Below are positions 15,835-24,409 of a stretch of DNA of 24,553 nucleotides, one piece after another. The notes beneath the pieces were generated by a model. The model was given only the letters and a program-made list of their open reading frames with translations. It did not search any database and was not told the DNA's origin. Origin of the DNA: CAYOID01 sp964573115 (lineage in GTDB: Bacteria > Desulfobacterota > Desulfovibrionia > Desulfovibrionales > Desulfothermaceae); contig CAZNIP010000045.1 in the NCBI GenBank assembly GCA_964573115.1, positions 1 to 24,553 of the forward strand, written 5' to 3'. The translations under genes and the position numbers were made by a program. The stretch's first letter is position 1, and each line of letters opens with the position of its first letter.

Positions 15835-17652
15835 TCAGCTGTCGTCTTTCTTCAGGGCGGCCAGGAAAGCCTCCTGAGGCAGCTCGATGTTGCCCATCTT
15901 CTTCATCCGTCGTTTGCCCTCTTTCTGCTTTTCGAGGAGCTTGCGTTTTCTGGTGATGTCTCCCCCATAGCATTTGGCGGTCACGTTCTTGCGCAGGGGG
16001 GCGACCCGCTCCCTGGCCACGACCCTCTGGCCGATGCTGGCCTGGATGACCACCTCAAAGAGCTGCCTGGGGATGACGCCTTTGAGGCGCAGGGCCAGAT
16101 CGCGCCCGTGCCTGTATGCCTTGTCCCGGTGAACGATCATGGACATGGCGTCAACAGGTTCGCCGTTGATCAGGATGTCCAGCTTGACCAGGTCTGAGGG
16201 GGTGAAGCCGATGAACTCGTAATCCAGGGAGGCGAACCCCCTGGTCAGGGATTTGAGCTGGTCAAAGAAGTCAAAGACGATCTCGGCAAAGGGGAGCTCG
16301 TAGGTGATGATCACCCTGGACGAGGTCAGGTAGCGGATGTCCTTCTGCTTGCCCCGCTTGTCCTCGCAGAGCTTGAGCACGTTGCCCACGAAATCGTTGG
16401 GGACATGGATCTCCATGCGCACAAACGGCTCCGCGGTCTGGGCGATCTCGCTCGAAGAGGGCATGAGGCTGGGGTTGTCAATGGACAGGACCGAGCCGTC
16501 GTGGAGGTGGACCTCGTAGACCACAGAGGGGGAGGTGGCGATGAGCTCGGCCTGGAACTCCCGCTCCAGGCGCTCCTGGATGATGTCCATGTGCAGGAGT
16601 CCCAGAAAGCCGCAACGGAAGCCGAAGCCCAGGGCCTGGGAGGTCTCGGGGTCGTAGGACAGGGCGGTGTCGTTGAGCTGCAGCCGCTCCAGGGCCTTCT
16701 TCAGGGCCTCGTACTTGGCCGGTTCAGAGGGGTAGAGACCACAGAAGACCATGGGCTGGACCTTCTTGAAGCCTGGACAGGGGGTCTGGGTGGACTTCTG
16801 GGGGGAGGTGATGGTGTCCCCCACCCGGGCATCCTTGAGGTCCTTGATGTTGGCGAACAGAAAGCCCACCTCACCTGGCCCCAGCCAGTCCACGCTCTGG
16901 GGGTCAGGAGAAAAGACCCCCAGCTGAGAGACGTCAAAGATCTTCTTGTTCGAAAACATCTGCACGGACTGGCCGTGTTCGAGAAAGCCCTCAAAGACCC
17001 GGAAGAGGACCACGACACCCTGGTAATCATCGTACCAGGCGTCGAAGATCAGGGCCTTCAGGGGCTGTTCCGTCCGGCCCACGGGCCTGGGGATGGCGGT
17101 CACGATCCGCTCCAGGAGCCGGTCGACTCCCTGACCGGTCTTGGCGCTGACCATGAGGATGTCTGAACAGTCCAGGCCGATGGCCTCCTCGATATCCTGA
17201 ATGACCCGCTCGGGTTCGGCGCTTGGCAGGTCGATCTTGTTCAGGACCGGGATGACCTCCAGATCGTGATCCAGGGCCAGGAAGACGTTGGCCAGGGTCT
17301 GGGCCTCGACCCCCTGTGACGCGTCGACCAGCAGGAGAGCCCCTTCGCATGCGGCCAGGCTCCGGGAGACCTCGTAGTTGAAGTCCACGTGGCCCGGGGT
17401 GTCGATGAGGTTGAGAATAAAGGTGTCCCGGTTCAGGTCGGTGTAAGGGATGCGCACGGTCTGGGACTTGATGGTGATGCCCCGTTCCCTTTCCAGATCC
17501 ATGCGGTCCAGGAACTGGTCCCGCCTGTCCCGGTCCGGGATGAGGCCGGTCCTGTCCATGATCCGGTCGGCCAGGGTGGACTTGCCGTGATCAATGTGGG
17601 CGATTATGCTGAAGTTTCGGATTGAGTCCAGAGCCGGTCGCAGGTGTTTCAT
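15835..17652 (-). CDS. lepA: Elongation factor 4 (LepA), ribosome back-translocase GTPase
   Basis: Translational GTPase that acts on stalled or mis-translocated ribosomes. The 605-residue protein has G1 HIDHGKST (19-26), G3 DTPGH, G4 NKID and the switch RERGITIKSQTV, followed by domains II, III and V and the LepA-specific C-terminal domain (SMIVHRDKAYRHGRDL, then ITRKRKLLEKQKEGKRRMK). The C-terminal RKRKLLEKQKEGKRRMKK is diagnostic of LepA rather than EF-G. It heads the lepA-lepB-comM operon. The ribosome binding site is weak (GGAT), and a perfect 9-bp inverted repeat lies 22 bases upstream of the ATG. Confidence 0.97.
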   Translation of the reverse strand: MKHLRPALDSIRNFSIIAHIDHGKSTLADRIMDRTGLIPDRDRRDQFLDRMDLERERGITIKSQTVRIPYTDLNRDTFILNLIDTPGHVDFNYEVSRSLAACEGALLLVDASQGVEAQTLANVFLALDHDLEVIPVLNKIDLPSAEPERVIQDIEEAIGLDCSDILMVSAKTGQGVDRLLERIVTAIPRPVGRTEQPLKALIFDAWYDDYQGVVVLFRVFEGFLEHGQSVQMFSNKKIFDVSQLGVFSPDPQSVDWLGPGEVGFLFANIKDLKDARVGDTITSPQKSTQTPCPGFKKVQPMVFCGLYPSEPAKYEALKKALERLQLNDTALSYDPETSQALGFGFRCGFLGLLHMDIIQERLEREFQAELIATSPSVVYEVHLHDGSVLSIDNPSLMPSSSEIAQTAEPFVRMEIHVPNDFVGNVLKLCEDKRGKQKDIRYLTSSRVIITYELPFAEIVFDFFDQLKSLTRGFASLDYEFIGFTPSDLVKLDILINGEPVDAMSMIVHRDKAYRHGRDLALRLKGVIPRQLFEVVIQASIGQRVVARERVAPLRKNVTAKCYGGDITRKRKLLEKQKEGKRRMKKMGNIELPQEAFLAALKKDDS

Positions 17653-17962
17653 TCGTGGTGATCCAGGGATAGACGCGGCTGCAAAAACTCAAGATGCAGC
17701 CGCAGAAGTCAGAATACAGAATTCAGAAGACAGAAGAATCAAAGAGTGAGATGCAGCAATTCACGGCCGGAAACCGCCGCATGGACTTTTTGCACTGGCG
17801 TCGAGATAGAGAGGCTGCAAAAAGAAAAGCGATTCATATCCTATTTCCATTGTCCTGTCTAATTCCAGGGCATGCGGTGCCTGCCCCGGGAGTGAAGCAA
17901 AAACTCAATCCGGCCAGCGGCCTGGCTGAAAACTGAAAACCTCACTTGCCAACGGAGGCTCA
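17653..17962. other. 310-base divergent spacer between lepA and glgX
   Basis: No gene is seen. It holds an inverted repeat with arms GCGGCTGCA (17675-17683) and TGCAGCCGC (17695-17703) in the lepA leader, a second one with arms CTTTTTGCA (17786-17794) and TGCAAAAAG (17816-17824), and a degenerate tandem stretch of CAGAA-type units at about 17700-17745. The lepA and glgX promoters must lie here, but no box pair is clear enough to place. A GGAGG site precedes glgX. Confidence 0.5.
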
Positions 17963-20101
17963 ATGCGCGTCTGGCCAGGAAAGCCATATCCCCTTGGGGC
18001 CAGCTGGGATGGGCTTGGAGTCAATTTTGCCATCTTCTCCGAGCATGCCCACAAGGTCGAGCTCTGTCTCTTTGACTCGCCCCAGAGTCAGCAGGAGTCA
18101 CAGCGAATCAGGCTCATCTCTTACACGGATCAGATCTTTCACGGCTACCTGCCGGACTGCAGACCCGGCCAGGTTTACGGTTACAGGGTCTGGGGCCCGT
18201 TTGACCCGGCCCGGGGGCACCGGTTCAACGAAAACAAAATCCTCGTCGACCCCTATGCCAAGTCGGTTGTTCGCCCTGCCAGCCTGGACAAGGCCCTTTT
18301 CGGGTTCGACACCGACCACCCCCGCAGGGACCTCTCCAAAAGCGAGTTGGACAGTGCCCCTTGCGCCCCCCTGTGCGCGGTCATCGACCCCAGCTTTGTC
18401 TGGGGGGGAGACACATGGCCGTGCATCCCATGGTCGGAAACCGTGATCTACGAGGCCCACGTCAAAGGGATGACCATGCTCCACCCGGATGTCCCGGAAG
18501 GGTTGCGGGGGACCTATGCCGGACTGGCCTGCGAACCGGTCGTCTCCCACCTGAAGAAGCTCGGGGTGACCGCCCTGGAGCTCATGCCCATTCATCAGCA
18601 CCAGACCGAACCCTTCCTGATGAGGCGGGGGCTCACCAATTACTGGGGATACTCCAGCCTGTCCTACTTTGCCCCGGACCTTCGTTTCGCATCCCGTCAG
18701 GGGGGCATGGACCCGGTGGGCGAGTTCAAGATGATGGTCAGGGCCCTGCACGCTGCAGGCATCGAGGTCATCCTGGACGTGGTCTACAACCACACCGCCG
18801 AAGGGCACTGCCTGGGCCCCACCCTGTCCCTCCGCGGTGTGGACAATGCCGTCTACTACCGCCTGCAGGGCGATCGGCGATACTACCAGGATTTCACCGG
18901 CACGGGCAACAGCCTGAACATGATGCATCCCAGGGTGCTGCAGATGATCATGGACAGCCTCAGGTACTGGGTCCTGGAGATGCACGTGGACGGCTTCAGG
19001 TTCGATCTGGCCAGCACCCTGGCCAGGGAGCTCTATGAGGTGGACAGGCTGGGGGCCTTTTTCGACATCATTCATCAGGATCCGGTCCTCTCCCAGGTCA
19101 AGCTCATCGCCGAGCCCTGGGACCTGGGCGAGGGGGGATACCAGGTGGGCAACTTTCCGGTCCACTGGACGGAGTGGAACGGCAAGTACCGGGATGCCGT
19201 CCGGGCCTTCTGGAAGGGGGACTGTGACATCTCCAGCGAGCTGGCCACTCGGCTGGCCGGGAGCAGCGACCTCTATGCCCGTTCCTGCAGAAAGCCGCAC
19301 GCCAGCATCAATTTTGTGACCTGCCATGACGGGTTCACGCTCCAGGACCTGGTCAGCTACAACCAAAAGCACAATGAATCGAACCTGGAAAACAACAGGG
19401 ACGGAACAGATCACAATCTGAGCTGGAACTGCGGAGCAGAGGGGCCGACCAGCCGGGAGTCCGTCCTGCTGTTGCGGCAGCGGCAGAAGCGCAACCTGAC
19501 GGCCACCCTCCTCTTCTCCCTGGGCGTGCCCATGATCTCAGGGGGGGATGAGCTCAGCCGGTCGCAGCAGGGGAACAACAACGCCTACTGTCAGGACAAT
19601 GAGCTCAGCTGGTATCCGTGGAACCTGGACAGGGACTCCCGGTCCTTCCTGCGCTTTGTCCGGAGGGCCATCGCCATCCGCCGAACCCAGCCTGTCTTCA
19701 AGCGCCAGAACTTCTTCCGGGGCCGTTCGATTCACGGCTCGGAGTTCAAGGACATCACCTGGCTCAGGCCGGATGGCCGGGAGATGTCCCTCCAGGACTG
19801 GACCAGCAACGCGTCCTGCGTCCTGGGGGTCCTTCTCGGGGGGGACGCCATTGACGAGCTGGACGACAAGGGCCGTCCGATCACCGGAGAGACCCTGCTG
19901 CTGGTCATGAACAGCTTGCCGGAGGACCTCCGGACCGTCCTGCCGGCTTACAGCGAAGACGACAGCTGGGAGCTGATGCTGGACACCAGGTTTGCGGACG
20001 GACGCCCCAGCGTTGTCCAGCCCCTGCCCAGCGGGGCGGAGTACCCGCTGCAGGCCCATTCCCTGGCCCTTTTCCGGCTCCTGGGTCCGGAAGAGGATTA
20101 A
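17963..20101 (+). CDS. glgX: Glycogen debranching enzyme GlgX
   Basis: Hydrolyses alpha-1,6 branches of phosphorylase-limit glycogen, releasing short maltooligosaccharides. The 712-residue protein has an N-terminal CBM48-type domain (about 8-100, PLGASWDGLGVNFAIFSEHA) and a GH13 barrel with DVVYNH (272-277), the nucleophile D348 in DGFRFDLA, the acid/base E384 in LIAEPWD, and H455/D456 in TCHDGFT. GGDELSRSQQGNNNAYCQDN is typical of GlgX and isoamylases. Length is slightly above E. coli GlgX. GGAGG lies a few bases before the ATG. It faces glgP across a perfect palindrome; the two enzymes act together in glycogen breakdown. Confidence 0.95.
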   Translation: MRVWPGKPYPLGASWDGLGVNFAIFSEHAHKVELCLFDSPQSQQESQRIRLISYTDQIFHGYLPDCRPGQVYGYRVWGPFDPARGHRFNENKILVDPYAKSVVRPASLDKALFGFDTDHPRRDLSKSELDSAPCAPLCAVIDPSFVWGGDTWPCIPWSETVIYEAHVKGMTMLHPDVPEGLRGTYAGLACEPVVSHLKKLGVTALELMPIHQHQTEPFLMRRGLTNYWGYSSLSYFAPDLRFASRQGGMDPVGEFKMMVRALHAAGIEVILDVVYNHTAEGHCLGPTLSLRGVDNAVYYRLQGDRRYYQDFTGTGNSLNMMHPRVLQMIMDSLRYWVLEMHVDGFRFDLASTLARELYEVDRLGAFFDIIHQDPVLSQVKLIAEPWDLGEGGYQVGNFPVHWTEWNGKYRDAVRAFWKGDCDISSELATRLAGSSDLYARSCRKPHASINFVTCHDGFTLQDLVSYNQKHNESNLENNRDGTDHNLSWNCGAEGPTSRESVLLLRQRQKRNLTATLLFSLGVPMISGGDELSRSQQGNNNAYCQDNELSWYPWNLDRDSRSFLRFVRRAIAIRRTQPVFKRQNFFRGRSIHGSEFKDITWLRPDGREMSLQDWTSNASCVLGVLLGGDAIDELDDKGRPITGETLLLVMNSLPEDLRTVLPAYSEDDSWELMLDTRFADGRPSVVQPLPSGAEYPLQAHSLALFRLLGPEED

Positions 20102-20103
20102 AG

Positions 20104-20151
20104 CCATTTTCTGAAGCTGACCGGGACCTCCCGGTCAGCTTCAGAAAATGG
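20104..20151. repeat. Perfect 23-bp palindrome between convergent glgX and glgP
   Basis: Two 23-base arms separated by two bases (20104-20126 and 20129-20151) pair without a mismatch. The right arm contains the last codons and the TGA of glgP; the left arm begins two bases after the glgX TAA. On both strands the T-run sits before the stem and the A-run after it, the reverse of a normal intrinsic terminator. It probably ends or protects both mRNAs, but is not a textbook terminator. Confidence 0.75.
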
Positions 20152-22288
20152 GCAGCACCTGGCTGTAATACTGGCGAATGTAATCCTTGACCATGCGTCT
20201 GGCCGAAAACCTGGGGGCGTTGCTCTTGATGGCGTTTTTCATCACCCGGACCCACTCCTTGGGCGTCCCCTCTTCATTGACCTCGTAGTACCTGGGCACG
20301 ATCTCCTGTTCGATCACCCGGTAGAGGTCATCGGCATCGCGTTCGTCCCTGTTCTCCACCGGCTCGTCACCAGAGCCGAATGTCCAGCCGTTGTGCCCGT
20401 TGGATCCCTCCAGCCACCACCCGTCGGCAATGCTCAACTGGGGGACGCCGTTCAGGGAGGCCTTCATGCCGCTGGTCCCGCTGGCCTCCATGGGAGGCAG
20501 GGGGTTGTTCAGCCAGACGTCGACGCCATGGACCATGTACTGGGCCAGCTGTTCGTTGTAGTTCTCCACAAAGGCCAGTCTTCCCCCGAGCTCAGGGTCT
20601 CTGGCCCGATTGAAGATGCGCTGGATGATGGACTTGCCGCCATGGTCCGAGGGATGGGCCTTCCCGGCAAAAACGAACTGCACCGGCCGCCAGGGATCCC
20701 TGACCAGGGCCTTGAGCCGCTCCTTGCTGGTGAAGAGGAGCTCGGCCCGCTTGTAGGTCGCGAATCGCCTGGCAAAGCCGATGGTCAGGACCGTGGGGTC
20801 GAGCAGGGTCCCCATGGCCACGAGCAGGGAAGGGTCCACGGATTCCGTTTTCCAGCGCTCCCTGGCCAGGTAGCGAATGTAGTTGATGAGCTTCATCTTG
20901 TGCCAGTAGTGGGTCTGCCACAGCTCCTGGTCGGGGACCTCTTCGATGAACTCCCAGACGGCGGGGTTGTCATGCTCCTGGAGCCAGTCCTCCCCGAAGT
21001 AACGATTCAAGAGGAGCTTGAACTTGGGCTCGATCCAGGTCGGCACATGGACCCCGTTGGTCACATGGTGAATGGGGATGGTCTCGGGCTCATGGTCGGG
21101 CCAGAGCCCCTGCCACATGTCCCTGGTGACCTGGCCGTGCTTTTCGCTGACCCCGTTTCGATACCCGGAGAGCTTCATGGCCAGGACCGTCATGTTGAAT
21201 CCGGCCTCAGGCTGGTCCGGGTTACGGCCCAGATCAAAGAAGTCCGACTCACTCAAGCCCAGATCCTCCCAGTAGGAGGAGAAGTACTTGCGCATCAGCT
21301 CGAAAGGAAAGACATCGTGCCCGGCCGGAACTGGAGTGTGCGTGGTGAAGAGGGAGCTCTTGCGGATCTCTTCCTTGGCCTCTTCCAAATTCAGGCCCTG
21401 GGCCAGGCAGCTGCGCAGCCTCTCCAGGAGAGCGAAGCTGGCATGCCCTTCATTGAGGTGGAGCATGGAGTAGTTGATGCCCAGGGTGTCCAGGATCTTC
21501 GAGCCGCCGATGCCCAGGATGATCTCCTGGAGCAGGCGCTGTTCTGGGTCGCTGGTGTAGAGCCGATCGGAGATCTGCCGGATCCAGGGCTCGTTCTGAT
21601 CGATGTCGGTGTCCATGAGGAACAGGCTGATCCGGCCGACGGACACCTTCCAGATGGCGATGTGGATCGAAGGGTAGAGGATGCAGGGGATGTCGATGAC
21701 CAGCTGCTGCCCCTTGCTGTCCAGGACCCTGTTCACCGAGGTGGAGTCCCGGTCGAACTCCTGGGTGAAGTCCTGCTGCCAGCCGTCGTCCCCGATCTGC
21801 TGGTGCAGGTAGCCTGAGGGGTACATGAACCCCACCGCAACCAGAGGGACCCCCATGTCGCTGCATTCCTTGAGGTGGTCCCCGGCCAGAAAGCCCAATC
21901 CGCCGGCATAGAATGGCAGGGAGTGGTGCAGTCCGTACTCGGCTGAAAAATAGGCGATGGGCTTGATGGACGTGTCGCAGGGATCGATGTGAACCGGGGT
22001 GTTCAGCTTGTAGATGCATCGTTCAAACTGGGACATGACCAGGTCGTAGTGCCGGAGGTAGTTGGCGTCTCTGGTGGCTTCCTGCAGGGCCTGGGGGGAA
22101 ATGGTCCGCAGCATCTGATCCGGGTTGTGGTGGCTGTCCTTCCAGATCTGACGGTCGAGCATCTTGAAGAGCATCCTGGCCTGGGGATGCCAGCTCCACC
22201 AGAGGTTCTCGGCCAGTTCGACCAGTCCGCTGATCCTCTCCGGGACGTGGGGGAACTGGTCCCCGTTCAAAATATTCTGATTGGGCAT
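20141..22288 (-). CDS. glgP: Alpha-glucan (glycogen) phosphorylase, short bacterial type
   Basis: Releases glucose-1-phosphate from alpha-1,4-glucan ends using phosphate. The 715-residue GT35 protein is of the shorter phosphorylase type with an N-terminal DUF3417-like region (about 15-105, LAENLWWSWHP). It shows SAEYGL (115-120), HLNEGHASFALLER (277-290), RRFATYKRAEL (507-517) and the PLP-binding lysine K609 in EASGTSGMKASLNG. The regulatory N-terminal extension of animal phosphorylases is absent. AGGAGA lies about 10 bases before the ATG. It is monocistronic on the minus strand, and its stop codon lies inside the 23-bp palindrome shared with glgX. Confidence 0.95.
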   Translation of the reverse strand: MPNQNILNGDQFPHVPERISGLVELAENLWWSWHPQARMLFKMLDRQIWKDSHHNPDQMLRTISPQALQEATRDANYLRHYDLVMSQFERCIYKLNTPVHIDPCDTSIKPIAYFSAEYGLHHSLPFYAGGLGFLAGDHLKECSDMGVPLVAVGFMYPSGYLHQQIGDDGWQQDFTQEFDRDSTSVNRVLDSKGQQLVIDIPCILYPSIHIAIWKVSVGRISLFLMDTDIDQNEPWIRQISDRLYTSDPEQRLLQEIILGIGGSKILDTLGINYSMLHLNEGHASFALLERLRSCLAQGLNLEEAKEEIRKSSLFTTHTPVPAGHDVFPFELMRKYFSSYWEDLGLSESDFFDLGRNPDQPEAGFNMTVLAMKLSGYRNGVSEKHGQVTRDMWQGLWPDHEPETIPIHHVTNGVHVPTWIEPKFKLLLNRYFGEDWLQEHDNPAVWEFIEEVPDQELWQTHYWHKMKLINYIRYLARERWKTESVDPSLLVAMGTLLDPTVLTIGFARRFATYKRAELLFTSKERLKALVRDPWRPVQFVFAGKAHPSDHGGKSIIQRIFNRARDPELGGRLAFVENYNEQLAQYMVHGVDVWLNNPLPPMEASGTSGMKASLNGVPQLSIADGWWLEGSNGHNGWTFGSGDEPVENRDERDADDLYRVIEQEIVPRYYEVNEEGTPKEWVRVMKNAIKSNAPRFSARRMVKDYIRQYYSQVLPIF

Positions 22289-22797
22289 AAAAATCGGTTC
22301 TCCTGAGCCTGTTCATGGGAACAGGGCTGTGCTCTGCGTCAGGCCCTTGACGGGCCTTTCTCAGTTCGTTCTGGGATTTGGTGCTTGAAAGGGTTGGAGG
22401 AATTGGCTATGTCATACTCAGATCGCTCCACTTCGCGTCTTACCAGCCTCCGGCCTGGAGGTCAATCAAGGCCGGCAGTCAGGGGCACGGGCCCGGTTCA
22501 AATCCCTGTGAACCCCAGGGGAAGGGGAAGAGGATGTTTGACAGTGCTTCTGAAAGACTGTAGTAGAATGGGACATCCCTGTCAGAGAAGTCTGCAAGGT
22601 GCCCCTGTTGTCTCCTCGTACTGTTTGGCTCCTTGCCGGCATCAGGCTGTATGGTGACTGGAAATGAGAGCTGAGTTGCGTTGAGTTGAAACATCCGGGA
22701 TCGTCTCGTTGCCTTGTGCTGGAGACTTCGTGGAGTACATGAATGGTCATCTGAAAGCATTTCGCGTTGCAGTGCTGTTATCATGGAGCCCGAACAC
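22289..22797. other. 509-base divergent spacer between glgP and proV
   Basis: No convincing gene. It contains a short dyad CCTCC/GGAGG (about 22447-22461), a stretch around 22470-22520 with GGTTCAAATCC, which looks like a tRNA T-loop, inside a GGTTCA/TGAACC dyad, and a probable promoter at 22538-22569. Short open frames here have no recognisable family and no good ribosome binding site. The proV leader would be about 225 bases. Confidence 0.4.
22538..22569 (+). promoter_or_regulatory. Candidate sigma-70 promoter of proV
   Basis: A perfect TTGACA (22538-22543) is followed by TAGTAG after 17 bases (22561-22566), or by the better TAGAAT after 20 bases (22564-22569). Neither combination is ideal: one has a weak -10, the other a long spacer. 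It is the only consensus -35 in the spacer on this strand. Confidence 0.4.
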
Positions 22798-24012
22798 ATG
22801 GAAAACCGCCCTGAGGTCATTGTCTGCGAGGACGTGTGGAAGATCTTCGGTGAGCTGCCGAAGGATATCCAGCCCTTTCTGGACACGATCGAGCATTCAG
22901 GCCTGGACAAGGAAGCCCTGCTGGACAAGTACGGGGTGACGGTGGGGGTTCAGAGGGCCAGCTTTCGGATCAAAAAGGGCGAAGTTTTCGTCATCATGGG
23001 CCTCTCCGGCAGCGGCAAATCCACGATTCTTCGCTGCATCAACCGGTTGATCAATCCCACCACAGGCAGGGTCCTGGTCAACGGCCAGGACGTGACCGAG
23101 ATGAGCGGGAAGCAGCTGCGGGCCATGTGCCGGGAAAAGATGGGCATGGTCTTTCAGAATTTCGCCCTGGTGCCGTCCCGGACCGTGCTCCAGAATGTGA
23201 CCCTGGGGCTTGAAATCATGAGGCTGCCCAAGGAGGTCAGGCTGGAAAAGGCCAGAGAGGCTCTCAAGCTGGTCGGTCTCTCCGGGTGGGGGGCCAAGTA
23301 CTGCCGCGAGCTCTCCGGAGGGATGCAGCAGCGGGTCGGGCTGGCCAGGGCCCTGGCCGGGGATCCGGAGATCCTGCTCATGGACGAGGCCTTCAGCGCC
23401 CTCGACCCCCTGATCCGAAAGCAGATGCAGGACGAATTCCTGAAGCTGGTCAGGATTGTGGACAAGACCATCGTCTTCATCACCCACGACCTGGATGAGG
23501 GGCTCAAGCTCGGGGACAGGATCGCGGTCATGAAGGACGGGAAGATCGTTCAGATCGGAACCCCGGAAGAGATCATCATGACCCCGGCGGACGACTATGT
23601 GGCCGATTTCGTCAGCGCTATCTCCAGGACCAAGCGGGAGACGGCCAGACAGCTCATGGTTGACGGCGAGGACTGGATCTGTGATCTGGGCGACGATCCT
23701 GGCCATGTCCTGGAAAGGATGCGCACCAGGGACTATCTCGGGCTTCTGGTCACAGACAGCTCTGATCGGCTCTGCGGGGTGGTCTATCGGGAGGATTTGC
23801 GTTCAGCTCTGAATGAAGCCAAAGATCCGGTGGTCCTTGCGGATCTGCTCAAATCAGAGGTTCCGGTGGTGGACAAGCACACCGGAGTGGAGGATCTCCT
23901 CCAGACCTCTGCCAGGAGCACCATCCCGCTGGTGGTCCTGGACCGCAAGCAGAGGATCACCGGGCTCATCCCGCGGGAGACCCTGTTTCGGGAACTGGCG
24001 GACATGATCTAG
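22798..24012 (+). CDS. proV: Glycine betaine/proline-type ABC transporter ATPase (ProV/OpuAA)
   Basis: Cytoplasmic ATPase that powers uptake of compatible solutes such as glycine betaine. The 404-residue protein (400 in E. coli ProV) has the ABC domain with Walker A GLSGSGKS (68-75), Q-loop VFQNFALVPSRTV (118-130), signature LSGGMQQ (172-178), Walker B ILLMDE (192-197) and H230, followed by two CBS domains (about 285-340 and 345-404) that in OpuA sense ionic strength. The ATG at 22798 has GGAG 9 bases upstream; ATG at 22783 lacks one. The N-terminal 50 residues with DVWKIFGELP are typical of this subfamily. No permease gene follows; a terminator does. Confidence 0.93.
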   Translation: MENRPEVIVCEDVWKIFGELPKDIQPFLDTIEHSGLDKEALLDKYGVTVGVQRASFRIKKGEVFVIMGLSGSGKSTILRCINRLINPTTGRVLVNGQDVTEMSGKQLRAMCREKMGMVFQNFALVPSRTVLQNVTLGLEIMRLPKEVRLEKAREALKLVGLSGWGAKYCRELSGGMQQRVGLARALAGDPEILLMDEAFSALDPLIRKQMQDEFLKLVRIVDKTIVFITHDLDEGLKLGDRIAVMKDGKIVQIGTPEEIIMTPADDYVADFVSAISRTKRETARQLMVDGEDWICDLGDDPGHVLERMRTRDYLGLLVTDSSDRLCGVVYREDLRSALNEAKDPVVLADLLKSEVPVVDKHTGVEDLLQTSARSTIPLVVLDRKQRITGLIPRETLFRELADMI

Positions 24013-24050
24013 ATTTCAGCGCTGCCGTTGGCAGCGCTGAAATCTATCTT
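24012..24050 (+). terminator. Terminator after proV
   Basis: A perfect 15-bp hairpin (24012-24044) with a 3-base loop begins at the last base of the proV stop codon and is followed by the T-rich TATCTTGTT. The stem is nearly the same as the hairpin between infC and rpmI at 8696-8724. It should end the proV transcript before the next gene. Confidence 0.75.
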
Positions 24051-24409
24051 GTTGATTTAAATAGATATAAGCCATTCATGCTGTCACTGACTCTGGGTTG
24101 GAAGCTGCCAGTCTGAACCAGGGGAAAAACTTCGGCTTGTGTGCTCAATGTGCTTGAATGCCACTTTCTTGAATCCAACACCTGAAACCGAAAACCAAAA
24201 TCAAGTTTCATACGAGGCCAAGAGGCCATGAAATCGAACAGATGGCTTTGTGGAGAAAGGCAGGAGTGAAACGGCTTTGCGATCAAACTGGCCGGTGGAC
24301 TGTTTTCTCGAAAAGTCTGGAATCTTCTCTGCCCTCAACCATCCACCCTCAACCCTCGACCGTCAGCCCGGCCAGAGGCCGGGCTGATAAGCAAAAAAAG
24401 GAGTCAGAC
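24051..24409. other. Spacer between proV and the binding-protein gene
   Basis: No gene is seen in 359 bases. It contains an AT-rich patch (24051-24072), the 14-base AAGTTTCATACGAG (24203-24216), which recurs inverted at 57-70, GATCAAACTGGC (24281-24292), which recurs at 155-166, and an imperfect 14-base tandem with CCCTCAACC at 24332 and 24346. These look like dispersed degenerate repeats. No clear promoter was found. Confidence 0.5.
24364..24386. repeat. Palindrome with GCC/GGC tip upstream of the binding-protein gene
   Basis: A perfect 10-bp hairpin with arms CAGCCCGGCC and GGCCGGGCTG and loop AGA, 23 bases before the next start codon. It is nearly identical to the palindrome at 38-58. No direct T-run follows. 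In mRNA it would sit just before the ribosome binding site AGGAG at 24399-24403. Confidence 0.6.

Noticed and set aside
22470..22525. Possible tRNA or selenocysteine tRNA because of GGTTCAAATCC
   Set aside because: The flanking bases do not pair as a T stem and no acceptor, D or anticodon stem could be built around it; at most a tRNA fragment.
24321..24360. CRISPR-like array from the CCCTCAACC repeats
   Set aside because: Only two imperfect 14-base units without spacers; a simple tandem duplication.
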